Origin: Cacajao melanocephalus
Taxonomy: Eukaryota; Chordata; Mammalia; Primates; Pitheciidae
DNA: 64,000 bases
Assembly: GCA_963573385.1 (NCBI GenBank)
Contig: CAUYLG010058965.1
Coordinates: forward strand, 62,001-126,000
Direction of reading: 5' to 3'
Below, piece after piece: positions 21,766 through 33,129 of the stretch (its first letter is position 1; every line of letters begins with the position of its first letter). Below the pieces are notes generated by a model, which worked only from the letters and a program-made list of their open reading frames with translations, was not told where the DNA came from and searched no databases. A program made the translations under genes and the position numbers.

Positions 21766-24508
21766 CTTGTTTTCCTCATACTTACAGTGGTGTCACACTT
21801 CTGGGAAAGTCAGCTTTGCTGAATATGGTCAGTTTTCATTAAAATGATAACATATTTTATGGTTAGGAAGTCAACTCTAGTCTAGATTTTTTCTTTTTGT
21901 ACAAGAGGAAAGGCCTCCGAGGGGAAGTGGGGGAAAGAAATACATACAAATCCAGTTTTTGAAAATTAAATAAATTATACAACAGAATTATTTCATTTTA
22001 CAAAAAAATTGTATGATGTTACCGTTAAACAAATGCTCCCCTAATGGGGTAATGTGTCTTGTCTATTCAGATTTTTGTTTCTTGGGTTTTTCTCGGCAGT
22101 GACATAAATATTTATTCCACTTAACCTTTAGGCCTCTGCTTGCATCTCTCCCTGGAAGCCTTTTCTAGCCTCCCCAGGTCCCAAGCCCTTTCTCTCCTCT
22201 GAGCCCTGTCTGTGATTACTCATTAGAGGCAGATATATGGCCACACACAAAATATTATGATAACATTTTGAGGCTGACTCATGAAACCTTGCTATTGGGC
22301 TCATTACATTATTGTCATATATCATCTTATTATCTATTCCTTTGTGTACATCGTTCTCTCGAAAGGACCTGGCTTTAGATTTTCTTATATCTAAAATGAA
22401 ACTGCAATTTTTTTTTTCATGAGTTAGACTTGGCTGTTGCCCTTTGAAGCTGGTCATTTCAAGGTGGATTTAGGTATACAAATGAATAATTAGGATACAG
22501 CATGGGATGGAGAGATTCACAGAAAAGGTGACATCTGAGCTGGATTTGAATCAAGGACAGAGGTTTATTAAAGGGAGAAGTTGGGAAAGTCAATTCAAGC
22601 AGAGATACCAGCTGAAACAGAGACCTGGAAATATGAAAGAGTGTAATGTATTTGGGAAAGTAAAAGAGGTGAGAACAGAATGGAGGGTGTTAGATAAGCC
22701 CAGAAAGTCATCATAATAATGATCACGGCCAAGTTGGAGGCAGGTTAAGTGTCCTGAGAGCCAGGTCACAGAGTTAAAATGGGATTCTAGGCCATGAGGA
22801 GATACTGAACCATCTTTAACAAAGGAATGGAATGGGAAACTTTGTTTTTAGAAAGATACCTCTAGTAGTGCAAACCTCTCAGCTTATCTGTCTATCTGGT
22901 GTTCTGTCTGTGCATGGGAGTTTGAAATACACAATTGTTTTATTCATTCTGAGAGGTTTCTGGCTAGGGTTTATGACCGACTCCATGCTTCCAGCGCCAT
23001 ATTTCTTTTAAGAATGACATTGAAGATTATGTTTCTTCCTGAAACATCTTTCCTCTCTGGCCTGTCAGCCTGTGCCCTAATTTGGAGTCTTGAACATTAG
23101 GGTGAGGATAAGGTCTTGCTCTTTTTTAGGTAGTTGTGCTGGAAAACAACAGCATGAGTACTTGGAATGTGCAGGCAGGACTATTTATTGAGTGGGGAAT
23201 TAGGGAGCTCTGTTCTCTCCCTTTTATTTACTGCTCACAGCGGATAGCCCAGATAGAATCCCTTAGCAATTAAATAGTAAATTACTTGGATAATCCTTTT
23301 TAATGGGTCATGCCTATCTTCTCATGTTGCCCCTCGACCCTAGTATTATTGCAGAAGCTGCCTCATTTCCCTCACGAGTTCCCTCGGTGTCTAGAAGCAG
23401 CAGAAACTTCACAGCTTCCCTTGAGTGGGAGGGAAAGGGTGAAAGCTACTCCTCTCTGTCCTGAGGCTGGCAGGGCGGCTGCAGCCTTGAATCTTGGACA
23501 TACTGCCCTACCTCCACCCTTTGCTTAGACCCGCAGCTGTGTGAGCTGTGAGTAGTAGCCTCCTCCCAAGAAATGCTGTGGTTTGATGAAGTAATAGATG
23601 ATTTTTTCTTTTTTTACAAAAGCTGTTCTCTTTGGTTGCTTTAAGCTGAAGGATTGCTTAGCTCAAAGAATTGTTGTTGGAATGCAGAAGCCTTTTGTGC
23701 CAAGTCATATACCCCAAATCACTGCTGATTTCTTTTTTTCTCGAAAAGACTAGTTTTTGTTAGTTGCTTGGTAACTGGAGGATAGAAAGGCTTAACTCAT
23801 TCAGCACAGAGAGCTCCTAGTTTACACTCTATTAGGCCATCACCTAATGAGATACATCTGAAATTGGTGTGTGTTGAGGGCCTGCTTCTTGCGCTCTCTA
23901 ATCCGTACGTTTGTGCATGGAAGATGATAATTACGTAGAAGTTATGTAAGTTGTCCAGGATTGAAATTGTACAGAAATGTGCTTAGAAGGGCTTTTGTTT
24001 GTCTTTTCTTCTGTGAAGAGTGGCAATAGTTTCCATTATGACATTTCCAGAAGGCCCAAACCCACACCTCTGATTGGACTGGGAGGTTCAGGGTGGTAAC
24101 TGCGGCATTGTGGAAGGAAAGATCACTTACTTTAGAGAGGGAAACCCTGTGACTTTGGGCTAAGCCCTTGTGGTCTGACCCCCCAGTTCCTTAGTGTGCA
24201 AGTATTGTATATTATCTATACACCTCTGAACCATCTGAAGATTAAGTGAGGACACTGTTGTAAACTCTGAAGGATTTAAAGGGTAATCACTATGTCCTAA
24301 TGTAGGCCCAGTGGTTACAAGTATAGAATTAATTTAGTAAGATTGAGGCCTTTGGTTGGGATGGTGTGGACTGGAGAGAGGGGACAAAGGGATTTTCCTA
24401 AAGAAGTGGACTAAAAATTCATCTATGGGGGTAATGTGCTCTTGGCCAATATGGCATTTGATGACAAAGCACTTGTGAATAAGGTAGCCTAATATAAAAA
24501 TCTGCATG
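21766..24508. other. Intronic sequence with L2 piece (22490-22880)
   Basis: The L2 piece shows 'gtgacatctgagctggattt' and, later, 'gaccatctttaac'-like text in reverse order. A MIR-like reverse fragment lies at 24120-24300. About 23570-23900 is free of recognised repeats and only moderately AT-rich. A 72-codon frame at 23310-23528 is unremarkable. No gene seen. Confidence 0.4.
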
Positions 24509-24755
24509 GGGCTGGGTGTGGTGGCTCAGCCCGTAATCCCAGCACTTTGGGAGGCCAAGGTGGGCGGATCATGAGGTCAGGAGTTCGAGACCAGCCTAGC
24601 CAACATAGTGAAACCCCCATCTCTACTAAAAATACAAAATAATTAGCCAGGCATGGTGGCGGCATGCCTATAGTCCCAGCTACTTGGGAGGCTGAGGCAG
24701 GAGAATCGCTTGAACCCAGGAGGTAGAGGTTACAGTAAGCTGAGATCATGCCACC
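24509..24755 (+). mobile_element. Alu, forward, truncated at its 3' end
   Basis: Runs from ggctgggtgtggtggctcag through both monomers to tgagatcatgccacc, then stops without the last ~45 bases or any A-tail, changing abruptly to agcttctggaaac. Alu insertions are normally 5'-truncated, so loss of the 3' end points to a later deletion. Confidence 0.92.
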
Positions 24756-26633
24756 AAGCTTCTGGAAACATTTCCTGTCATCCAAACCCTTACTTTGCTT
24801 CTGTTTGCTGGCATATCTCCAGACTTCCCTTTTATAGAGAAAGCAGGGGATACTGTTAGCTTCTCTTCCGAGACCATGTGCATCCTTAACAGTACCTCAT
24901 ACTTCCCACAACATGTTATTTCTAGTTCCTCATCCCATAAATATTTGTTGAATTACTAGACAGCTCAGCTTCACCTTCAAATTCCTCATGTGAAAGAGTG
25001 CTTCAGAGCTTATAGAGGGCTTCCGCATGTGTTATCTCCTTTGAGAGGAGAAGTTGGGCTGGAATCTGGCTTTGATCAGTGAATGTTAGTGTGGTCTCAG
25101 AAATAAAGAATGCCTGGACTCCTTGCTCCTCCTATTCTCAGTGTCACTTTTTGGCAAAAGGCTTGAAGTTCTTTATGACATTCTGCTTGGGTTCCTTTGT
25201 CCCACAGTGGCTGTCTGTGTGGCTACAGGCTAAAAGCTGTTGTTATGTAATGTCTTTAATGATCACACACAAGATCTAAAACAAGTAGTTATTTTTCTCT
25301 GAATTTAAGAAGATTGTTGTGCTTTGGCTTGAAACACTGGTTGTTGCTGTGGTGATCTGGCGTTTCATATCTGGTCACTGGCCTTTGATTTCTGGAACCT
25401 TTAGAAAGAGGCTGCCTTTTCTCCTCTCCCTGACCACTGATTGCTGAAACCACAAGACATATGGAAATAGATTTCAGGGACTATCCAAAAGGCATTCTGG
25501 TAGTTTGACTCACAGAGTTTCAAAGGCTACCATTTTCTGATTGTGGCTTGTTAGCTAGTATATAGAGATACTTAGAGATACTACTAGTTCATAGCTGTGT
25601 TAGGAATGTTTAGTATCTTTAAGTTTTGCTTTGTTTAACATTAACATCTTAGTATGGGCATTCAAAGAGAAGTTTAGAACACATCACTTTCTAGATAGGA
25701 GCTTTCACCTAGCTGTTTAGAAAGTTAAAATAACAACAATAACAGAGAATTAGCATGATACTTGGCCTTTTACATCTGAACTCTTGATATTGTTTTGGTA
25801 GGGCCAGCACTTGGGATAGTACTGTGTATCTGCTGTAAATAGATGTTGGTGTTTATATAGTAGTGTTAGGGAAGCACTATGTAGGAAGAACTCACAGAAT
25901 TCCGATAAAGGCCAGTTGTTTACAAAACAACTGTGTTTTTTTGTGTTGCTCTAAGGAGATAATACACGTGGAAGCCCTTTATAAACTGAAGCACTCTTCA
26001 CATAAGAGGAATTGGAAGGTGAAGCTGTGCAGTTTGTTTAGTAATTCAACAAATATTTATTGAGTTCCTACTGTGTGTCACCCTGCAGCAGGTACTGAAA
26101 TATGCCTCTTTTGGAACTTCTGCATTGTTGCCCTTAGGTTCTTAGAGATACTCCTATGCTTATAATTCCTTTTACTTACAGCTTTTTGGAGAAGGAGTAA
26201 TAGAAACCAGGACATGGAAATTTGTCTGGACAGTAGGAAACCTTTTTTGCTAGTACTTCTGTCTTCTTTACTATTCTGTTTTTGAAATTCTACCTCATCA
26301 GGTGCTTGGCAGAAGATGGCCATTTCATGCTTTCCAAGTTTATCTTACCTCCAGTTCCATTCACAGGCAGAAGTGAAAAGGTTCCGTTTGGGTCCTGATT
26401 CTAAGTTCTTAGGAGAAGAAATCTGGTTGGCACATCTAGGTCACATGTCTAAACCTGGTCCAACCAAGTGCTTGTAGTAAGGGGATGAGACTTAACGTAG
26501 TTTCTACTTGGCAGCTGAGGGTCCTCTCAGTTGGGGTGGGGGAGGGGAGACAATCATCCAATATCATAGTGAACATGACTGATAAGATCCTTGACCTCAC
26601 AGAGCTTATAGTCAGTTTGTCAAGAAAGACAGA
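24756..26633. other. Unique intronic sequence, L2 end at 26035-26100
   Basis: The L2 end is seen as tcaacaaatatttattgagt and 'cctactgtgtgtcaccctg'. A 24930-24955 fragment ('cataaatatttgttgaatt') is a similar forward tail. No gene recognised. Confidence 0.45.
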
Positions 26634-26638
26634 CATTT

Positions 26639-27012
26639 GTATTAGTCTGATCTCATGCTGCTAATAAAAACATACCCGAGACTGGGTAATTTATAAAGGA
26701 AAGAGATTTAATTGACTCACAGTTCAGCATGGCTGGGGAGGCCTCAGGAAACTTACAATCATGGCAGAAGGAGAAGCAAACGCATACTTCTTCATTTGAT
26801 GGCAGGAGAGAGCAGTGCAGAGTGAAGGCAGGGGAAGCCCCTTATAAAACCATCAGATCTTGTGAGAACTAACTCACTATCATGGGAACAGCATGGAGGA
26901 AACCACCCCCATAATTGAGTTCCTCCTACAGGGTCCCTCCTATGACACATGGGGATTACAGGAACTACAATTTAAGATGAAATTTGAGTGGGGACACGGC
27001 CAAACCATACCA
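26639..27012 (-). mobile_element. MaLR (MST-type) solo LTR, reverse orientation, with 5-bp duplications
   Basis: On the minus strand it begins tggtatggtttggccgtgtc and ends in ctaataca-like text. The 5-mer acatt flanks it at 26634-26638 and 27013-27017, as expected of a retroviral-type LTR. The minus strand has a TATA-like ttataag near 26840 and, downstream, the GTGAGT donor-like motif (+ strand actcac, 26714-26719). No internal MaLR sequence lies beside it, so it is a solo LTR produced by LTR-LTR recombination. Confidence 0.92.
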
Positions 27013-27551
27013 ACATTACACAAATAATTGTGGGGGTAGTAGGGGTTGTATGACAACTAGACCTAAACTTGAGCAGGAGATCCTGGAAACCCTACCCAAG
27101 GAATGGTGGTGGGTAGGGTTCACCAAATGAGGAAGAGGGATGATGTGGATCCTGGGAGGGTACAGGGTGGTGGGTGAGGAATGAATGTTTTATGCAGAAG
27201 CAGCAAAGGAAAGAAAATGCCCAGCAGTAAGAAAAAAAATCTGGCCATTTGGCAATATAGAGAACCAAGTCTTTAAAATGTATAGTGGCTTGATTATGTG
27301 GCCATTCTCTTTGACTTAGACTGGAAGTTCTTTGAGGGCAGGGACCATCTTTTTTTCTATTGCCTTTGGAACCAGTTGACATATGGAGAATTTTATATGG
27401 CAGGGCGCATTTAGTTTCATTGGGCAATTTCTGAGTACAGCTTCTTTCCAGCTTATATCTGCTTAATGTTGAAATCTTGTTATATGTCTTAAAGTGTATC
27501 ATCTCACCATTCACTGGAAAGATGGATTGCATACCTTACAGAGTATACTTT
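27013..27551. other. Spacer between the divergent MaLR LTRs
   Basis: 539 bases of sequence with no recognised repeat; includes 'tggaagttctttgagggcag' near 27323, typical of an L2 3' tail (about 27290-27380, forward). The 146-codon minus frame 27092-27532 is chance. Confidence 0.45.
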
Positions 27552-27874
27552 TGATATGGTTTGGCTGTGTCCCCACCCAAATTTCATCTTGAATTGTAGC
27601 TCCCATGATTCCCTCATGTTGTGGGAGATAATTGAATCATGTGGGTGGTTTCCCCCATACTGTTCTTGTGGTACTGAATAAGTCTCATGAGATCTGATGG
27701 TTTTATAAGAGCTTTCCCCTTTTGCTTGGCTCTCATTTCTCTCTCTTGTCTGCTGCCATGATTGTGAGGCCTTCCAGGCCATGTGGAACTATGAGTCCAT
27801 TAAACCTCTTTTTCTTTTTAAATTACCCAGTCTTGGGTATGTCTTTATCAGCAGTGTGAAAATGGACTAATACA
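27552..27874 (+). mobile_element. MaLR (MST-type) solo LTR, forward orientation
   Basis: Begins tgatatggtttggctgtgtc and ends gactaataca. The flanks acttt (27547-27551) and gcttt (27875-27879) are a 5-bp duplication with one change. It carries a TATA-like tataag at 27703-27708, cttgtctgctgccatg after it and, at 27791-27796, atgagt where related LTRs have gtgagt. It lies 258 bp upstream of the FGGY exon at 28133 in the same direction. Confidence 0.92.
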
Positions 27875-28132
27875 GCTTTCTATCTCTCCAGGTTGGTGAA
27901 GAGGGTTTTAAGGGAAATTATGGTCATTTTTGGAAGAAGCAAGAATTGTCAGTTTTCCTTTCTTGTGTAAATTCTGCTTTTATATCATTCCTCCCCCCAC
28001 CAAACTCCTGAACAGATGTTTTAATGGGCATTGTTGGCTATGCTTTTGTTTTGAAAAATTTGAAACATTATTGAAAGAGGAGAGGGGTAGAAAAACCCCA
28101 TAACTGATTCTAATATATATTTAATTTGGCAG

Positions 28133-28221
28133 AACTTGAGAGAGACTTGCTGGGATAAGGCGGGACATTTCTTTGATCTCCCAGACTTCTTATCATGGAA
28201 GGCAACAGGTGTCACAGCACG
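28133..28221 (+). CDS. FGGY: FGGY coding exon (89 nt, sugar-kinase N-terminal domain)
   Basis: AAC at 28133 opens a frame reading [19 protein letters not shown] and then [10 protein letters not shown], ending with two bases of an Arg codon before GTATGT (28222-28227). It follows the 3430-3581 exon directly in FGGY (roughly residues 156-185) and contains the DLPDFLSW segment typical of this part of FGGY-family kinases, where the chain enters the second half of the N-terminal domain. The acceptor is ttggcag with a weak, T/A-mixed pyrimidine tract, so it may be a less efficient site than the upstream one. A forward MaLR solo LTR ends 258 bases before this exon. The Thr after RE is Ile in the mammalian sequences I recall; this may be a variant or a slip of memory. 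Confidence 0.93.
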
Positions 28222-28544
28222 GTATGTTAATTACAAGTTGGATTGTATTTGCATTCTTCCATTCTCGGATGTCTGTATACATATTGCTTTCTTAACTGTC
28301 TTTGACTGGATATTCTGTTGGTACATCTGCATGTGATTTTGCATACTTGAAACATCTTGAATCTATCTTCCGCCTCCAGTGCACATGCCCAAACATTGTT
28401 GTTCCTAAGAGCCCTGGAATGTGAGTATCCAAGGTGAAGACCATTCATTAAAATTGGTCACATTTGAAGGAGATGCGAAAAATCCAGACTGAAGTGTGGG
28501 TTTTTCCAAAGGTGCTTTTTACATGATGAATAAAAGGAAAAAAT

Positions 28545-28551
28545 ACACACA

Positions 28552-28589
<38 letters not shown>
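28545..28589. repeat. (CA)n microsatellite abutting the Tigger element
   Basis: About 22 CA units with one CAT interruption near 28557-28559, running directly into the cagtcatgc terminus of the Tigger element. Confidence 0.95.
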
Positions 28590-28591
<2 letters not shown>

Positions 28592-29363
28592 CATGCATTT
28601 CTTAATGACAGGGATACCTTCGGAGAAATGTGTTGTTAGGCAATTTCATTATTATTGCAAACGTTGTACTTTCACAAACCTAGATTGTGTATTCTACTAC
28701 ACACCTAGACTATATGGTATGCTCAGCTATCAACCTGCACAGCATGTTACTGTGCTGAATACTGTAGGCCATTGTGCACAGTGGTACTTAGTTGTATATC
28801 TAAACATAGAAAAGATATAATAAAAATACTGTAAAAGATAAAAAAATATTATATAGGGCACAATGAATGAAGCTTGCAGAACTAGAAGTTGTTCTGGGTG
28901 AGTCAGTGAGTGAGTGGTGATTGAATGCAGAGGCTGAGGATATTACTGTACACTTCTATCGACTTTATAAACACTTTACACATAGGTACAGTAAGCAAAA
29001 GACAATTACCAAATAAATTGAGTTTATTTGGTAATTGTCTTTTGCTTACTGTAGCACTTTTTACTTTATAAACTTTTTGACTCTTGTAGTAGCACTTATC
29101 TTAAAACACAGACACAGCTGTACAAAAATATTTTCTTTATATTCTTATTCAATAAGCTTTTTTCTATTAATTTTTTTCCACTTTTAAAACTTTTTTGTTA
29201 AAACCTAAGATACAAACACACACATTATCCGAGGCCTACACAGGGTCAGGATCATCAAGATGTTACTAGGTGATAGGAATTTTTCAGCTCCATTAATATC
29301 TTATGGGACCACTGTCATATATTCAGTCTTTTATTGACTGAAATGTCATTGTGAAATGTATAA

Positions 29364-29366
<3 letters not shown>
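28588..29366. mobile_element. Tigger-type (pogo) DNA transposon, non-autonomous, Tigger4/Zombi-like
   Basis: Left terminus cagtcatgcatttcttaatg and internal text 'cacacctagactatatgg', 'gcatgttactgtgctgaat' and 'ctgtaggccattgtgcac' are typical of this family; toward the right 'tatgggaccactgtcatat' and 'actgaaatgtcattgtg' are the mirrored terminal region. Extra internal sequence (28860-29290) contains the perfect hairpin described separately. No transposase frame remains. Confidence 0.78.
28987..29053. repeat. Perfect 31-bp inverted repeat with 5-base loop
   Basis: The left arm 28987-29017 and right arm 29023-29053 are exact reverse complements, with ttgag between. Arm text starts tacagtaagcaaaagacaat. 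It sits within the Tigger element. Confidence 0.97.

Positions 29367-29412
<46 letters not shown>
29367..29412. repeat. (TG)n microsatellite abutting the Tigger element
   Basis: About 20 GT units with an AT interruption near the distal end, beginning where the Tigger right terminus ends. It is the inverse of the CA tract at the other end. Confidence 0.93.
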
Positions 29413-29413
<1 letters not shown>

Positions 29414-30699
29414 CATGTGCATGTATTTTGGCCTCTAACATTAACCAGGAGATACTTTTTTCAAGGGAGCTAATTTAACTGGATGGGTGTGTTATGTACT
29501 TTTTTGCTTTTTATATAAATGTACCTCAATTATTCCATACTGCAGAGTATATATATTGAAGTCAATAACTATTTTTCATTAAATTATGAACGTTAAAAAT
29601 AGAGCATATGCTACATAACAGAAACTTGCATAAAATACTCATTGAGTATGAAATTGTGGCTACTATAATTAATGGAGTGAATGTATGTGTGGAGATATAT
29701 AGACATGTTGGACATGAAGTCTAATATGACAAGCCTCTTGTCATGATGACTTCAGATTTAAGGAGATGCATAAGGTCAGGGCAGGTCTTCTCATCTTGAA
29801 TAAGATTTAGAATCTGGATTGAACAAACCTGTGAGGAAGGGAATCATTTCCCAGAGGAAAGATAAAGCTCTAGAAATTAAGGAGGCAGGTGTTGTAACTT
29901 AAAATCAGCTCATTCAGAGAGGGGAGAAATCCTACCCCCTTTCCTTCTTGTTTGAACTCAAGTGAAGCCGGAAATAGCAGTACCATTTCTCCTATCTCAT
30001 TCTTTTTTGTAGTGAGTTGATAGGGTGTGATAATTCAGCAGCAGGGGCTTCCAGCAGGGAGATAGCAGAGAACATGTCACAAGCATGTCATTCTTAATGT
30101 CAGCTCCTCCCAACCTCCTTGCAGTGAAACAATCATTAGCGAAAGGTCCTGGGGCAGAGAAATCCATGTGCATATGAAAATGGCCTCTGCAAACCTCAGG
30201 TACATGCCATCTCTGGCAAGATGCCCCTGGAGGAGTGATCTCCACTATACCCTGGAAGGTGTAATTAGTCACTGTTACAGTTATCACCAGTGGGGAGTGC
30301 AGTGTGTAGGTGAAGATGCCATCTTGGGCATTCCCCTTTTGGTGTAACGTTAATTGTTCAAAGTTATTTCTGAGATAATATTTCTCTAGGTTTTTTTTTT
30401 CTATCATTGTACAGCCATGAAAGAAGTATTTCAATCATTTTAGCCAAATGGTCTTGTTAGTTAAGCAGTGCTAGTTGTCATGTGTATGGGCAATACCCCA
30501 TTGGCCTGCAAACCTAGAGGACTCAAAGCTGGAGCTAGAGATGGAGGAAATCCTGACTTTCCTTCTCTTTTTATTTGATGTTATATTCAGAACTTTGCCT
30601 CCCTGAGTCTTTCTGATGGCCCTGGGTATTTTGTGTCCCATTTCCTAGTGTCTGATACCATATTCAGGCACCAAGGAGTGGGCTTTTTGAAGCTAGCTA
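29413..30699. other. Unique intronic sequence
   Basis: No repeat recognised. A 145-codon minus-strand frame (29997-30434) is the longest open frame in the window outside recognised repeats or biased-composition sequence, but has no domain I can name. Confidence 0.45.
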
Positions 30700-31080
30700 T
30701 GGCTCAGATAGAGTTAAGTGTGGTGACCTGCATACACATGGTGGACTCACAATATAACTTACCAGCTTTGATTCTGCCACACTATTTGTGTGACCTTGGG
30801 CAAGTCTTTTTCCTTCTTTGAGTATCACTTTTTTTGTCTATAGCATGGGGATTGTGATATCTATCTTGCAGATTTCTTGTGAGAATCCTATTAAAGCATT
30901 TTTTTTTTCAAATTAGCTGGATTATAAGAATTTTCCTGAATGATTTGTTCAAAACACATATCCCCGGGTCTTCTAGTTTTCAGCCTAATGAATCAGAATC
31001 TCCATGGGAGATGTGGGAATCTGTATGTTAACAAGTGCCCAGGTAGTTCTATGATCAGGTAACTTTGGACAACACTGCCT
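30700..31080 (-). repeat. MIR (30700-30905) and MER5-type fragment (30965-31080)
   Basis: MIR in reverse: 'tgtgtgaccttgggcaag', 'tttgtctatagcatgggg'. The MER5-like part is 'aatgaatcagaatctcc', then 'atgttaacaagtgcccagg'. Confidence 0.7.
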
Positions 31081-31168
31081 TACAGAATCTACATGAAGGT
31101 AGTATGTGACCCTGAGTGAGAAATTAGTAGTGTTTTAAAGGCCTAATGAATTTTTTGAATTTAAAAGT

Positions 31169-31778
31169 TGTAAACCAAAAACAAAATTCTAAGCCCCCTG
31201 CCATCTGAATGGAACCCTTCTCTTAGCCAAGGGCATTTGAAAGTTAACCTGAAAAACTAGTTCAGGCCATGATGGGAAGGGTGAAGGTCAGACATTTCTC
31301 CTTATACCATCCTCCCTTTTGGAATTCAGGAAAAGCCAACCAGCACTAACATCAACACAGACCTTAAATCTGATAAGAAATGTTTACAATCTGTTCTCTC
31401 TGAAGCCTGCTAAGAGGAGACTTCATCTGCATAATAAAACCTTGGTCTCCATAACTCCTTATCTTAACCCAGACATTCTTTTCTATAGATAGTAACTCTT
31501 TCAACCAACTGCCAATCAGAAAATTTTTAAATCTACCTATAACCTGGAAGCCCCTGCTTTGAGTTGTTCCACCCTTCCAGATCAAATCAGTATTAACTTT
31601 ACATGTATTGATTGATATCTTATGTCTCCCTAAAATGTATAAAAGCAAGATGTGCCCCTACCACCTTGAGCACTTGTCATCAGGACCTCTTGAGGCTGTG
31701 TCCTGGGTGAATCCTTAACCTTGCAAAATACGCTTTCCAAATTGATTGAAATCTGTCTCAGATACTTTTGAGTTCACA
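31169..31778 (+). mobile_element. ERV1-type solo LTR with 4-bp duplications
   Basis: A 610-bp unit begins tgtaaaccaaaaac and ends gagttcaca. It is flanked by aagt at 31165-31168 and 31779-31782; a 4-bp duplication is the class I ERV signature. A clear TATA box, tataaaag, lies at 31638-31645, about 77% of the way along, giving a predicted start near 31670. No gag, pol or env sequence is beside it. Subfamily not assigned. The 94-codon minus frame 31364-31648 falls inside it and is chance. Confidence 0.85.
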
Positions 31779-31782
31779 AAGT

Positions 31783-33129
31783 GAAGGGTTTCTTGTTAAC
31801 TTACCAGAACATGCTTGGGGGCTTTTGTCCTTGCCTTTGACAATCTCAAACCTTGAGGAAGCAGAAAGTTTAATCCTTGGAAATGATTTATTGGCTGTCT
31901 AATCATCCCTTCCATTTTTATTGGCCATGACACTCATGACTCATTCTATTTTCATTAGTGTAAATTAACATCTCCTTCCACCACCCACCCCATACTTGTG
32001 AGCACCTTCAGAGACCTCCCTTCTCATTTCCCTCTCTTTCAGAGAGCAAAGCCTGTGGACCCTGGGTACCAGGTTTCTCTTGCAAAGGTGGTTGCCATTT
32101 CCCCTGACCCACTTACAGCTTGCATTTGTCTTTCTATCTCTAATTTACTCAATATTTCTCCCTTCTCTATTTCTCTTTGCATATTAAGGTAAAACAAGGA
32201 ACCCCTTTGAGCTTTCTGTATTGTAGACGGAAATAATGAGAACACCTGCTCTATGGGGTTATTGTAGAGAAAGCTTCTAACAATGCTGAGGAAGCTTTTT
32301 AAAGGTATTAGCTATTTCATTTAGTCCCCTTTCTCTATCAGTTTTGGCAATGAGTCTTTACATTAAGCATAGTGGAAAGAGGGAAATCCTTGTGATCAGA
32401 CTGACCTGGTTTCAGTGTCTTCATCATGTGCTGTCTGCAAGAACCTGGAGCCAATTATTTACCTTCCTGAACCTTATTTCCTCATCCATAAGCCCACTCA
32501 GGGCTATTAAAAGAGTTAGAGGTTCTTTCGGTAAAACATGTAGCACATAGTATTTACACAACAAAGAGTTCTTTTAATGAAAAATCCACATTGTCTGTTC
32601 CCTTTTCTAGAATGAGGAAGACAAGGATCTGAATTTAAATGTGCCCATTTCAAAAAAAACTTTAGGTAATAAAACACCAATTTGGCATCCTCTGAGCCAA
32701 GGAGAGGTTGAGATGTGGTATTTATTTGGCTCTTACATGTGATTATTTTGGGAGGTTTTGGGGAAAATAAGTGCCAAAAATGCTAGAGGGTCTTTTTTAA
32801 AAATATATTTTTATTATTCTAGTAGAGTCAAGACTAACAAGCAACTGGATTTCACCTTGTGTTAAAGCTTTCAGACTTGTTTTTGGCAATGACAGTGTAT
32901 AAGAACACCTCCTTCCCTTTCTCTCTTCCATCTCTATTTTCCTCTCTCTTTCATGTGTTTCCCCCCCATTTCCTCCCTTTTATTCTTCTTATCCTTCAAA
33001 ATATGGCAGCTACTTTTGTTTATCTGGGTCACTGAGAAAATCACCATTTGGCCCATGATTACTTTGTAATTCAGTTTCATTCTTTTTCTTATATTAATGA
33101 AAATAATTATTGCTATTTTTGTTAATAAT
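31783..33129. other. Intronic sequence with reverse MIR near 32350-32570
   Basis: MIR text: gaccagactgacctgg-like, 'cttcctgaaccttatttcc', 'ccataagcccactcagggc'. The rest is unique. No gene seen. Confidence 0.4.

Noticed and set aside
27092..27532. 146-codon minus-strand frame
   Set aside because: It lies in the spacer between two solo LTRs, over an L2 tail, and resembles no protein; treated as chance.
28545..29412. CRISPR-like repeat array
   Set aside because: The repeats are dinucleotide microsatellites and transposon termini, with no spacer-repeat periodicity.
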